In this document: positions 32,508 to 40,211 of the stretch, one piece after another | Layout of the letters: the number at the start of each line of letters is the position of its first letter | Numbering within the stretch: position 1 is the first letter of the stretch | DNA from: Synechococcales cyanobacterium CRU_2_2 | Lineage (GTDB): Bacteria; Cyanobacteriota; Cyanobacteriia; PCC-9006; JAAUQQ01 | Reading direction: 5' to 3' | NCBI GenBank assembly: GCA_012034805.1 | Contig: JAAUOP010000026.1 | Location: 1-44,279, forward strand | Length of the DNA: 44,279 nucleotides | The notes under the pieces: generated by a model | Database searches by the model: none | What the model was told of the DNA's origin: nothing | The model's input: the letters and a program-made list of their open reading frames with translations, nothing else | Position numbers and translations under genes: made by a program

Positions 32508-35500
32508 ATGTCCTCAGACCCCTCCATCCGCGAAGAAGCCTTTCCCTACTTTGTTCATGAGGCCAGCGATCTGCTCCAAGCGATCGAGCAGGACTTGCTG
32601 ACCTTGCGGGAAGATCGAACCTCGGCCAAGGTTCATAGCCTGATGCGATCGGCCCACACGCTCAAGGGTGCAGCGGCAACCGTTGGCCTGGAAACGGTTC
32701 AACATGTCGCCCATGTCCTAGAGGACGTTTTTCGAGCACTCTATAACCCCGATATCGAAGTGGACGATGAGGTCGAGGCGCTGTTGTTTGAGGGCTACGA
32801 CTGTCTACGAATGCCCTTGATGGCGGAAATTAGCGGCGGCAGTGCCATTGATGAGTCCGATATTCTCAACCGGGCAGCGGCAATTATTTCACAGTTGCAG
32901 GATAAACTGGGTGATTTGTTCGATCGCGAGGCTTCGATTCCCACGGCCCAAGAACTCGGTTTTGATGTTGTGCAGTCAATGTTTGAGGCGGGCGTTGAGC
33001 AACGGCTAACGAGTTTGCAAGCGGCCATCCAAACTGGGGCACCCGATCTGTTAGCCCAGGCCCAAATGATGGCCGAGGTGTTTTTGGGCTTGGCTGAGTC
33101 GTTGCAGTTGCCGGGGTTTGGGGCGATCGCCACCGCCACGCTTCAGGGTTTGGACGCTTACCCCCAGCTGAGTCTCAAGATTGCTACGGCGGCCTATGAA
33201 GATTTCCGAGTCGGTCAGCAGTTAGTATTGGACGGCGATCGCACCCAGGGCGGCAATCCTTCTGAGCTGCTCTTGCAACTCACAACTGGCCAACAGTCCG
33301 CCAACCTCCAACAGTCCGCCAACTTCCAACAGTCCGCTACCCCCCAACAGCCTATGGCGGCACTAGACCTGCTGCCGATGACGGAATTGTTGCCTGCACT
33401 GGAGGGACTGCTCCCAGAATCGGATACTGCGGTGCTAGATGCACTGGGTGCTGGCTTAGATAACTTGTTTGCGGGTTTTCCCCCGTTGGCGATCGCCGAT
33501 CCTGCCCCACCTGACCGCGATTTGGATGCCCAGCTCGGTGGCTTGTTTGGCGAGCCGGTGATCGAGCTGACAGCAGAAGGCCTCGAGGGAGCAGAGCTCC
33601 AGCCTCTGAAGGGAATGGATGATGGGTCGGGTGAGATGGCGATCGCCCCACCACCACTATTACCATCTAGCTCTCGCAAAGCGGCCACTCCGATTAGCAC
33701 AAACAGTCTGGCTCCAGGCAGCTTGGGCTCTAGCCGTACCAAGGAATCCCAAGTCAACGTTCGAGTCGGCCTTGATCAAGTCCTGCGGCTCGATCACTTG
33801 GTCGGCGAGCTGTTGACTAATCAAATTCAGACCACCGAAGAAGACGAACAGCTGCGCCTCGGTATTCGTGAATTGCTCGAGCAACTGCGACTGCACCGCC
33901 GCACCCTCAGCGACCTCCAAAGCGCCGCCCAGCAAATTGGATTGGACGAATGGGGCATCGACCATCAACCCGAAACAATGCCCAAAATCTCCTCAGTGAT
34001 TTCGATTCCCCAGCTACCCCTAAGCGCCCAGTTCGACTCGCTGGAAATGGATCGCTACAGCGATCTGCATATTTGTACTCAAAAGGCACTCAATGAAGCC
34101 GTCCAGCTAGAAATTGTCATCGAAGCCATCGACCAACACACCAAGAGTAATCGCCGCACCCGCGACAGTCGCCAGCGGTTGTTTGGTCAATTGCGGGATG
34201 ACCTCGCTGCGGTGCGTCTCAAGCCCATCAGTGAGTTATTTAACCGATTCCCTCGTGTGGTTCAACAGCTCAGTACGACCTACAACAAAAAGGTTAGTCT
34301 GATCCTGACGGGCTCCCAGGTTCTGGTGGATAAGGTCACACTTGATTCTCTGTACGACTCGCTGCTGCATCTGGTGCGCAACGGCTTTGACCACGGCATT
34401 GAGGCCTCCGAACAGCGTATGGTTCAGGGAAAACCTGCGGAGGGCAAGATTGAACTGCGGGCTTATCAGCAAGGCAATCGTACGGTCATTGAAGTTCGAG
34501 ACGATGGTCAGGGCGTTAACCTAGAGCGCATCGCGGCCAAGGCGATCGAGCAAGGGCTGATTGATGCCGCGAACACTGAGGAAATTTCCGAAGCGGCGTT
34601 GTTGGATTTTCTGTTCCATTCTGGCTTCTCCACAGCCTCGAAGCTGAGCGAGCTGTCTGGGCGCGGCGTTGGTCTAGACGTGGTTCGCGCCCAGATCGAA
34701 AAGCTAGACGGGGAAATTTCGATCCGCTCGGAACCGGGCCAGGGGACGACGTTTATCCTGTCGATGCCGCTGTCGATGACGATTACCAAGCAGTTGATTT
34801 GCAAGAGTGGTGGCAGCACCTATGCGATCGCTGCCCACACTATCGAGCAAGTTCTGTTGCCGAATGCCCAGCAACTCCGCGACCTGGGGGATGGCCGTTG
34901 GGTGTTTGAACTGTGCCAGGGTGATGTCACGGAGCAAGTGCCTGTACAACCTCTTGCCCAGTTGATTCAATATGCCCATGGAGCACCGCACTCAGCTCAG
35001 CTCACCGCGAAAATCAATGTCGAGCCTATTTTGCTGATCGATTGCCCCGATGGCCTGCGCGGTATTCAGGTCGATCAAGTGATTGGCGAGCAGGAAGTCT
35101 CGATTCGGGCCTTGGGCTCGGCGATCGTCCCTCCCCGTTATATCCAGGGCTGTACGGTATTGGGGGATAGCCATTTGGCCCTGGCGATCGAACCCAACAT
35201 TCTCCTGACCCACACCTACGAAACCACCCAGGCTCGCCATGTAGCCCTTAACTTGCACCAGCAACCCAGCCGGTCCAGCGCAACGCGACTGCTGATCGTG
35301 GATGATTCCTTGACCCAGCGCAGGACGTTGGAGCGATCGCTTCAAACGGCGGGCTATGAAATCATCCAGGCGGAAGATGGCCTCGATGCCTTGGTCAGCT
35401 TGAAGCAGGATGGTGAGGTCGCGTTGATTGTTTGCGACCTGGAAATGCCCCGGATGAATGGCTTCGAATTCATCAGCCAAACGCGGACGCTGCCCGGTAT

Positions 35501-35726
35501 TTGCGACATTCCGATTGTGATTCTCACCTCCCGCAGCGGCAGTAAATATCGACAGTTGGCACTGGAGTTGGGAGCGGCGGCATTTCTCAGCAAGCCCTAC
35601 ACCGATTATGAGCTGTTGAATACGGTGGGCGAGCTGCTGCAAGCTTTGCCCCAAGTGACCTTGACCAACAGCCAGACGAACGGCGCTCCGCCCCTACATG
35701 ATCTTGTTACCTCGGTGACCCCATGA
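32508..35726 (+). CDS. pixL: Hybrid CheA-type histidine kinase with receiver domain (PixL-like)
   Basis: This kinase phosphorylates the CheY-type regulators of the cluster. From the ATG at 32508 (MSSDPSIREEAFPYFVHEA) it has 1072 residues; the in-frame TTG at 32400 seems too far upstream. Order of domains: Hpt with phosphorylatable His50 in SAHTLKGAA; a long low-complexity linker with 18-bp repeats giving QQSANLQQSANFQQSA; a dimerisation region; the HATPase with N box LVRNGFDHGIE, G1 DDGQGV, G2 GRGVGLDVV; a CheW-like domain; and a C-terminal receiver domain (LLIVDDS, Asp in CDLEMP, Lys in LSKPYT). All key residues are present. The next gene overlaps its stop by ATGA. Confidence 0.9.
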   Translation: MSSDPSIREEAFPYFVHEASDLLQAIEQDLLTLREDRTSAKVHSLMRSAHTLKGAAATVGLETVQHVAHVLEDVFRALYNPDIEVDDEVEALLFEGYDCLRMPLMAEISGGSAIDESDILNRAAAIISQLQDKLGDLFDREASIPTAQELGFDVVQSMFEAGVEQRLTSLQAAIQTGAPDLLAQAQMMAEVFLGLAESLQLPGFGAIATATLQGLDAYPQLSLKIATAAYEDFRVGQQLVLDGDRTQGGNPSELLLQLTTGQQSANLQQSANFQQSATPQQPMAALDLLPMTELLPALEGLLPESDTAVLDALGAGLDNLFAGFPPLAIADPAPPDRDLDAQLGGLFGEPVIELTAEGLEGAELQPLKGMDDGSGEMAIAPPPLLPSSSRKAATPISTNSLAPGSLGSSRTKESQVNVRVGLDQVLRLDHLVGELLTNQIQTTEEDEQLRLGIRELLEQLRLHRRTLSDLQSAAQQIGLDEWGIDHQPETMPKISSVISIPQLPLSAQFDSLEMDRYSDLHICTQKALNEAVQLEIVIEAIDQHTKSNRRTRDSRQRLFGQLRDDLAAVRLKPISELFNRFPRVVQQLSTTYNKKVSLILTGSQVLVDKVTLDSLYDSLLHLVRNGFDHGIEASEQRMVQGKPAEGKIELRAYQQGNRTVIEVRDDGQGVNLERIAAKAIEQGLIDAANTEEISEAALLDFLFHSGFSTASKLSELSGRGVGLDVVRAQIEKLDGEISIRSEPGQGTTFILSMPLSMTITKQLICKSGGSTYAIAAHTIEQVLLPNAQQLRDLGDGRWVFELCQGDVTEQVPVQPLAQLIQYAHGAPHSAQLTAKINVEPILLIDCPDGLRGIQVDQVIGEQEVSIRALGSAIVPPRYIQGCTVLGDSHLALAIEPNILLTHTYETTQARHVALNLHQQPSRSSATRLLIVDDSLTQRRTLERSLQTAGYEIIQAEDGLDALVSLKQDGEVALIVCDLEMPRMNGFEFISQTRTLPGICDIPIVILTSRSGSKYRQLALELGAAAFLSKPYTDYELLNTVGELLQALPQVTLTNSQTNGAPPLHDLVTSVTP

Positions 35727-36229
35727 CTCAGACCCCGTCTCAAACCTGTAAAGCCGTCGTCTTTTCCGCCGCAGGGCATCGGTTCGCGCTGCCCTTAGGC
35801 GCGATCGCCCGCATTGTCCACCGTTCTTTGCTGCGGAGCGATCGCTCCGTCCCCGGCCTGGTCTACTTCGAAAACCAGCCCCTCGACTTGATCCACTTGG
35901 ATCAGCTGCTCCAGGGCACCGCCGCCGCCTCAACCCAAGTCAGCCCAGCCGCTGAACCCCAGTTTTTCATCCTCGTCCACTTGGGGCAGCAGGAGGGCCA
36001 GCAACAGGGGGGGATTGCTGCGACGGCACCGCCAGTGCTGATGGATTTGCCCCTCGACCAAGTACATACCGTTCCCCATGCCTATGCCCAAAAACTTCAG
36101 GGCTTAGCGAGCCAAATGATTTCCCTCGGTAACCCGGCCACCCCGGAGACCATTTTTCTGCTAAACCTTCAGCAAGTTGCGACGCTGACCCAGCAGCAGC
36201 TCACTCCAAAACGATTACCCGTTTTATAG
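35723..36229 (+). CDS. Second CheW-like protein after PixL
   Basis: The 168-residue protein starts at ATG 35723, overlapping the pixL stop (ATGA), so its translation is probably coupled. AVVFSAAGHRFALPLGAIARIVHR and VPGLVYFENQPLDLIHLDQLL resemble the opening blocks of CheW folds, and LMDLPLDQVHTVPHAYAQKL plus IFLLNLQQV the later ones, but it is weakly conserved and short of the usual NxRG loop. It may be a dedicated adapter for the hybrid kinase. An alternative is a diverged unrelated protein; the fold assignment is moderate. Confidence 0.65.
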   Translation: MTQTPSQTCKAVVFSAAGHRFALPLGAIARIVHRSLLRSDRSVPGLVYFENQPLDLIHLDQLLQGTAAASTQVSPAAEPQFFILVHLGQQEGQQQGGIAATAPPVLMDLPLDQVHTVPHAYAQKLQGLASQMISLGNPATPETIFLLNLQQVATLTQQQLTPKRLPVL

Positions 36230-36314
36230 CCTCAGCCCAATTCCAAGGCCCCTCAGGAATTTTACGGAAATCTGAAGATTAAACCTGTGGTTTACCGATA
36301 AGCCATCGTTCCCG

Positions 36315-36384
36315 AGATTTGAGTCACAAGATTTGAGTCACAAGATTTGAGTCACAAGATCTAAGTCACAAGATTTGAATCAAG
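36315..36384 (+). repeat. Five 14-bp tandem repeats upstream of the DUF3352 gene
   Basis: AGATTTGAGTCACA repeats perfectly at 36315-36328, 36329-36342 and 36343-36356, then with changes at 36357-36370 and 36371-36384, about 50 bp before the ATG at 36437. It is the longest of the 14-bp arrays. Confidence 0.93.
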
Positions 36385-36436
36385 AGACTGGATGCACGAC
36401 CCCCCCTTTGCTCACCTTCCTTTACTGGTAAAACCC

Positions 36437-38110
36437 ATGAGTTTGATTCGTAAAACAGCCTTGGCCTTGGGCGCGACGACCGTGGTTGCCGGGGGAGCCT
36501 TGGCCTATGTCCACTTCAAGGGAGTGCCGTTTGCTGGCGGTGAGGCAGCGGGCTACGCCAGTGCCCAGGTCATTCCCGACGATGCGACCTTGGCTCTGTA
36601 CGTGTCGGCGGAGCCTGAGGCTTGGGCGAAACTGGGGCAGTTTGGCACCGCCGCGATGCAAAAGCAGTTGGAAAGTGGTTTACAGACGCTGGAAAAGGAT
36701 GCGATCGCCGAATCCGGCATTTCTTTCGAAACCGATGTTCTTCCCGTAATCAGCGGCGTTACCCTAGCCATGCTGCCCGCCACCGACGTACAGTCGGCGG
36801 ACGCACCCGAATACTTGGTCGTTGTGGGCATCAAGAATCCCACCAAAGCCCTCAGCCTCCTGGCCAAGATCAACGGCGGCGATGACATGACTGTCGAAAT
36901 CTTTGAGCACAAGGGCGTCAAGATTTCCCAGATGACGCCGAAGGAAAAAGGCAGCAACCCAATGTTTTCTGCCTTGTTGGGTCAAAAGTTAGTGATTTCG
37001 CCCCTGCGCCGCCCGGTGGAAATGGCGATCGAAACCACCAAAGGCGACCCATCCCTGGCCGAGCTACCAGGGGCCGCTGCTGCCTTCAAGGGGGATTTGG
37101 GCCTGGAAAACCCCGTGGCTCGGGTCTATGCACCCAGCTACGGAAAATTGGTCAGTAGCTTGATGGCAGCTTCGCCGAGCGCGCCGCCCCTCTCCGCCGA
37201 GACCCAAACCCAGCTCGAGCAAATCAAGTCGCTCCAGGCGGGCCTGGGCATTGGCGAGAATGGCCTGCATTTCAAAACGGTGGTCAACCTTGACCCCAAG
37301 CTTCGTCCGGCGGATTACAAACCGAGTGCCAATCAACTGCAAACTCGCTTCCCGGCCAACACGATTGCCTACTTCAACGGCCAGGGCATCGGTCAATCTT
37401 GGGCACAAATGACCGAACAGGCCGCAGCACTGCCAGAAAGCGCGGAGCTGTTTAAGCTGCTGCGTGACGGGGCGAAGCAGGTTGATCTGGATTTGGATAA
37501 AGATATTTTTGCCTGGATGACCGGTGAGTTTGGCTTTGGGGTCATGCCAGTCGCAGCCGACCAGAGTCTGGTGGGCCAAGTTGGCTTTGGCACGGCCTTG
37601 GTGATGGACAGCGGCGATCGCCCCACGACCGAAGCCACGCTCAAGAAACTCGACCAACTGGCCCAACAAAACTACCTCAAGCCCAAATCCCGCAAAGTTG
37701 GCCAAACCGAGGTAATCGAATGGCTCGCCCCTGGCAATCCGCCGGAGCCGATGATCGGCCACGGCTGGATTGATTCAAATTCTCTGTTCATTGCGGCAGG
37801 CAAACCCGTCGTCGAAGCCATGACCCAAGCTCCCCAGCAGCCGCTCTCCACCAATCCCATCTTCCAAGCGGTGATGGCAGAGCTGTCCCAAAAAGGCATG
37901 GGGTATGGTTTTATCAACTTTGAAGCGGCCCTGGCGACGCCTCAGTTGAACGCAGCCCTGGCTCTCTCCCCGGATCCGCAAACGGCTGATGCCGTGAGAA
38001 CCGTGCAAGCGATCGGTGTGGCCTCCAACTGGGACAAGGCAGACACCTCTGAGCTTGAGGTTTATATCGCGCTTAAAAAGACCGCTGAGTTGGAAGCGAA
38101 GGCTCGGTAG
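36437..38110 (+). CDS. DUF3352-like exported or membrane-anchored protein
   Basis: The ATG at 36437 gives 557 residues (MSLIRKTALALGATTVVAGGALAYVHFKG), with a single N-terminal hydrophobic helix that anchors or exports it. The body holds PDDATLALYVSAEPEAWAKLGQFG, AINGGDDMTVE-like and GQKLVISPLRRPVEMAIETTKG, a layout I recognise as DUF3352, a family found in cyanobacteria and some other bacteria, of unknown function. Internal duplication of an alpha/beta unit seems likely because PADYK...FPANTIAYFNGQG restarts the pattern. It follows the Pix cluster on the same strand with a 200-bp gap containing repeats. Confidence 0.75.
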   Translation: MSLIRKTALALGATTVVAGGALAYVHFKGVPFAGGEAAGYASAQVIPDDATLALYVSAEPEAWAKLGQFGTAAMQKQLESGLQTLEKDAIAESGISFETDVLPVISGVTLAMLPATDVQSADAPEYLVVVGIKNPTKALSLLAKINGGDDMTVEIFEHKGVKISQMTPKEKGSNPMFSALLGQKLVISPLRRPVEMAIETTKGDPSLAELPGAAAAFKGDLGLENPVARVYAPSYGKLVSSLMAASPSAPPLSAETQTQLEQIKSLQAGLGIGENGLHFKTVVNLDPKLRPADYKPSANQLQTRFPANTIAYFNGQGIGQSWAQMTEQAAALPESAELFKLLRDGAKQVDLDLDKDIFAWMTGEFGFGVMPVAADQSLVGQVGFGTALVMDSGDRPTTEATLKKLDQLAQQNYLKPKSRKVGQTEVIEWLAPGNPPEPMIGHGWIDSNSLFIAAGKPVVEAMTQAPQQPLSTNPIFQAVMAELSQKGMGYGFINFEAALATPQLNAALALSPDPQTADAVRTVQAIGVASNWDKADTSELEVYIALKKTAELEAKAR

Positions 38111-38160
38111 CTCATTAGGCCGGGGGCTTCAAAACGAACGTCCGGCTGGGCATTGCGGGC

Positions 38161-39531
38161 CTAGGAGCCGGTATCCAAGGCCAAGCGGCCGAGGCTGGTC
38201 TTGGGATAGTAATATCCCAAGATTTGGAGATAGTTGTAGCCTTGCTGGGACAAATCCCGTGCACCTGTTTGGCTCATGCCACCGCCTTTGAAGGCCTCCA
38301 TGACAATTTCGTCAGAGGCCGCATAGAGCGATTCGACAATACCGCCGTCATAGCTAATGAATTCACCCGCCGTTTCGTGTACGGCCTGCATGACACGGCT
38401 GTCCTCGGTTTGGACGCCCTTATAGACTTGGTAGGACTCCGAGTCACCGATGTGAAAATGTTCGGTGGCGGGGCGGAAGTAGTAGGTGAGACCGTAGGAG
38501 CGCGCCGCCACGGCTTGGGCCTTGAGTGAGGCGATCGGCCAACTCGGCGAAACCTCGCTACCGACGACGCTGTAGAGGTAATGCAGCAGGTCAATATGAT
38601 TGACTGCTAGAACCGTATTGCCCTGGCAGAAAAATTGGATTTGGCCCCGGTAGTTGCGATCGCGCACCGCATTCAATCCCCCGGCCCCCGGAGCCATCAT
38701 CACCGTTCCAGGTAAAGACTCCTGGCCATTGAGTACCAAGTTCTGGCCTCGACAGGAGAGGGAATGCTGACCCGCTGACAGCTGAGTCAGGGCTTGACCC
38801 TGGGGCGTGAACATCACCCCGGCTTTGCTGACCCCCATACTGAGATTGGCGTCGCCCTGGGCGATCGCCACCTGCATGATGATCGCTTGATCCACCGCCG
38901 GATTGCCGCCATTGGTGACATTGGGTGCGGGCGCGGGAGCCTTGGCTTTGGCTTGGACGGCGGCGAGCTGTTGTTGCTGGGCCTGGGCGGCGGCTTTGGC
39001 GGCGGCGATGTCTTTGGCACTGGGGCCAGAGGCCGGAGCTTTGGGGTTGGGCGAGGGTCGGGCGATCGCCCTTGGCCCCGCCGCCAACTCGGCATCTGTT
39101 TTCCCCGTTGCCGTGCCCGTTGCCGTGCCCGTTGCCGTGCCCGTTGTCGTGCCCGTTGTCTTAGGCTGTGTCGCATTATTTGCGGCGGCAACCCCACTCT
39201 TCTGGGTAGGCCGCTCCTGATAGGCACTGGGCGCAGAGGCATCCCAATCGGCGGCATTGGTCACTAAGATATCGGTATTTGAGACGGCATTTGAGGCGGT
39301 ACTTGAGGCGGTATCTAAAACCACCTCACCTGCCCTGCCCGTTTCTGACTGTGCTGGCGTTTGAGCCAGGGCTTCTGTCGTGTTGGAGGACTGGATCAAA
39401 TCACGAGATTGCGTCAAATTAGCAGGCTGGAGCCACATCCACCCGCCCAGCAAAACCAACCCCAACGGCGACAACCACAGCCCCGGATAGGCCCGGAACC
39501 ACTGCAAAAAAAGCTGTTGAATTTCCTTCAT
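38161..39531 (-). CDS. SpoIID/LytB-domain protein with Thr-Gly repeat linker
   Basis: The protein has 456 residues, with one N-terminal membrane segment (LWLSPLGLVLLGGWMWL). A low-complexity linker follows, rich in Thr, Ala, Gly and Pro, with a 12-bp repeat at 39104-39160 giving TGTATGTATGTATG. The C-terminal part matches SpoIID: YLYSVVGSEVSPSWPIASLKAQAVAARSYG, then YQVYKGVQTED and GGGMSQTGARDLSQQGYNYLQILGYYYP. In Firmicutes SpoIID is a lytic transglycosylase on stem-peptide-free glycan; the catalytic Glu in GSEVSP is present. A cell wall role in the periplasm is likely. Confidence 0.88.
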   Translation of the reverse strand: MKEIQQLFLQWFRAYPGLWLSPLGLVLLGGWMWLQPANLTQSRDLIQSSNTTEALAQTPAQSETGRAGEVVLDTASSTASNAVSNTDILVTNAADWDASAPSAYQERPTQKSGVAAANNATQPKTTGTTTGTATGTATGTATGKTDAELAAGPRAIARPSPNPKAPASGPSAKDIAAAKAAAQAQQQQLAAVQAKAKAPAPAPNVTNGGNPAVDQAIIMQVAIAQGDANLSMGVSKAGVMFTPQGQALTQLSAGQHSLSCRGQNLVLNGQESLPGTVMMAPGAGGLNAVRDRNYRGQIQFFCQGNTVLAVNHIDLLHYLYSVVGSEVSPSWPIASLKAQAVAARSYGLTYYFRPATEHFHIGDSESYQVYKGVQTEDSRVMQAVHETAGEFISYDGGIVESLYAASDEIVMEAFKGGGMSQTGARDLSQQGYNYLQILGYYYPKTSLGRLALDTGS

Positions 39532-39547
39532 CCCTTGCTAGCCTGTC

Positions 39548-39943
39548 TCAATCAATTGTATGAACAGTACCCGCATTGCCTGTGTTTTTTTTAACTAGGG
39601 TTTGAATCCCAAGCCCCAAGAGCCCCAGAGCGGTCAGAGCAAATACCCCCGTTGCCAAGGCAAACACACCGACCACAAGTGTTCGGACTGCCACGGAGAT
39701 GTTTACCGTTATATAGTTCGCAGACGAAAAGGGGTGAGCCGCAAAGTTTGTACTTATTTTATGGGTCAGGCTGTAGGCTCCCCAAGCCAAGACCCCGGCA
39801 ATGGCAGAGCCATTGAGGCATTGGAGAGGAGTCGGTGCGGGTTTAGCCGATGCCCCATCGGCGGCGAGATCATCTTGAGAGGCCACGCTTGGGGTAGGCA
39901 GGTCTTGGGTAGATAGGTGGTCTTGGGAGGTCAGGTCGTTCAT
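39548..39943 (-). CDS. DUF3082-like small membrane protein
   Basis: The 131-residue protein has an acidic N-terminal region, then two or three membrane segments (SAIAGVLAWGAYSLTHKI, VRTLVVGVFALATGVFALTALGLLGLGIQTLV). The pattern SLTHKI...NYITVNISVAVRTLVVG resembles DUF3082, a cyanobacterial and plastid-related family of unknown function. It lies 16 bp upstream of the SpoIID-like gene on the same strand, so the two are probably co-transcribed. Confidence 0.78.
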   Translation of the reverse strand: MNDLTSQDHLSTQDLPTPSVASQDDLAADGASAKPAPTPLQCLNGSAIAGVLAWGAYSLTHKISTNFAAHPFSSANYITVNISVAVRTLVVGVFALATGVFALTALGLLGLGIQTLVKKNTGNAGTVHTID

Positions 39944-40211
39944 GGTGAGCTAGGAGCACTGACGTGCACTCTGGTGAGATTAACAGTCTGTTGTCTATCC
40001 TTCGTCTTTGCCTATCTGTAGGAGCGGAATCCGTGCCCAAGGCTACAATTCGGCCTAATTCAATCCCGATCCCTTAGCCTCTATTCATCTTAGTGTGTTC
40101 CTTGTTCTCAGGTGACCCCGTTTCGAGTTCTTGTTCCGCAGAAGCGCAGCGTATCCGGCTGCGCTCTCGGAGCCTGAGACACACTCGCGCCCGCAGCAGT
40201 CTCCCCCCGTA
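39944..40211. other. Intergenic region with an 8-bp perfect stem
   Basis: AGCGCAGC (40143-40150) and GCTGCGCT (40158-40165) can pair around a 7-base loop. No T tract follows, so a terminator for leuS is possible but not shown. No gene is visible. Confidence 0.45.

Noticed and set aside
36315..36384. CRISPR-like array
   Set aside because: The 14-bp units are directly adjacent with no unique spacers and no cas genes are in the window.
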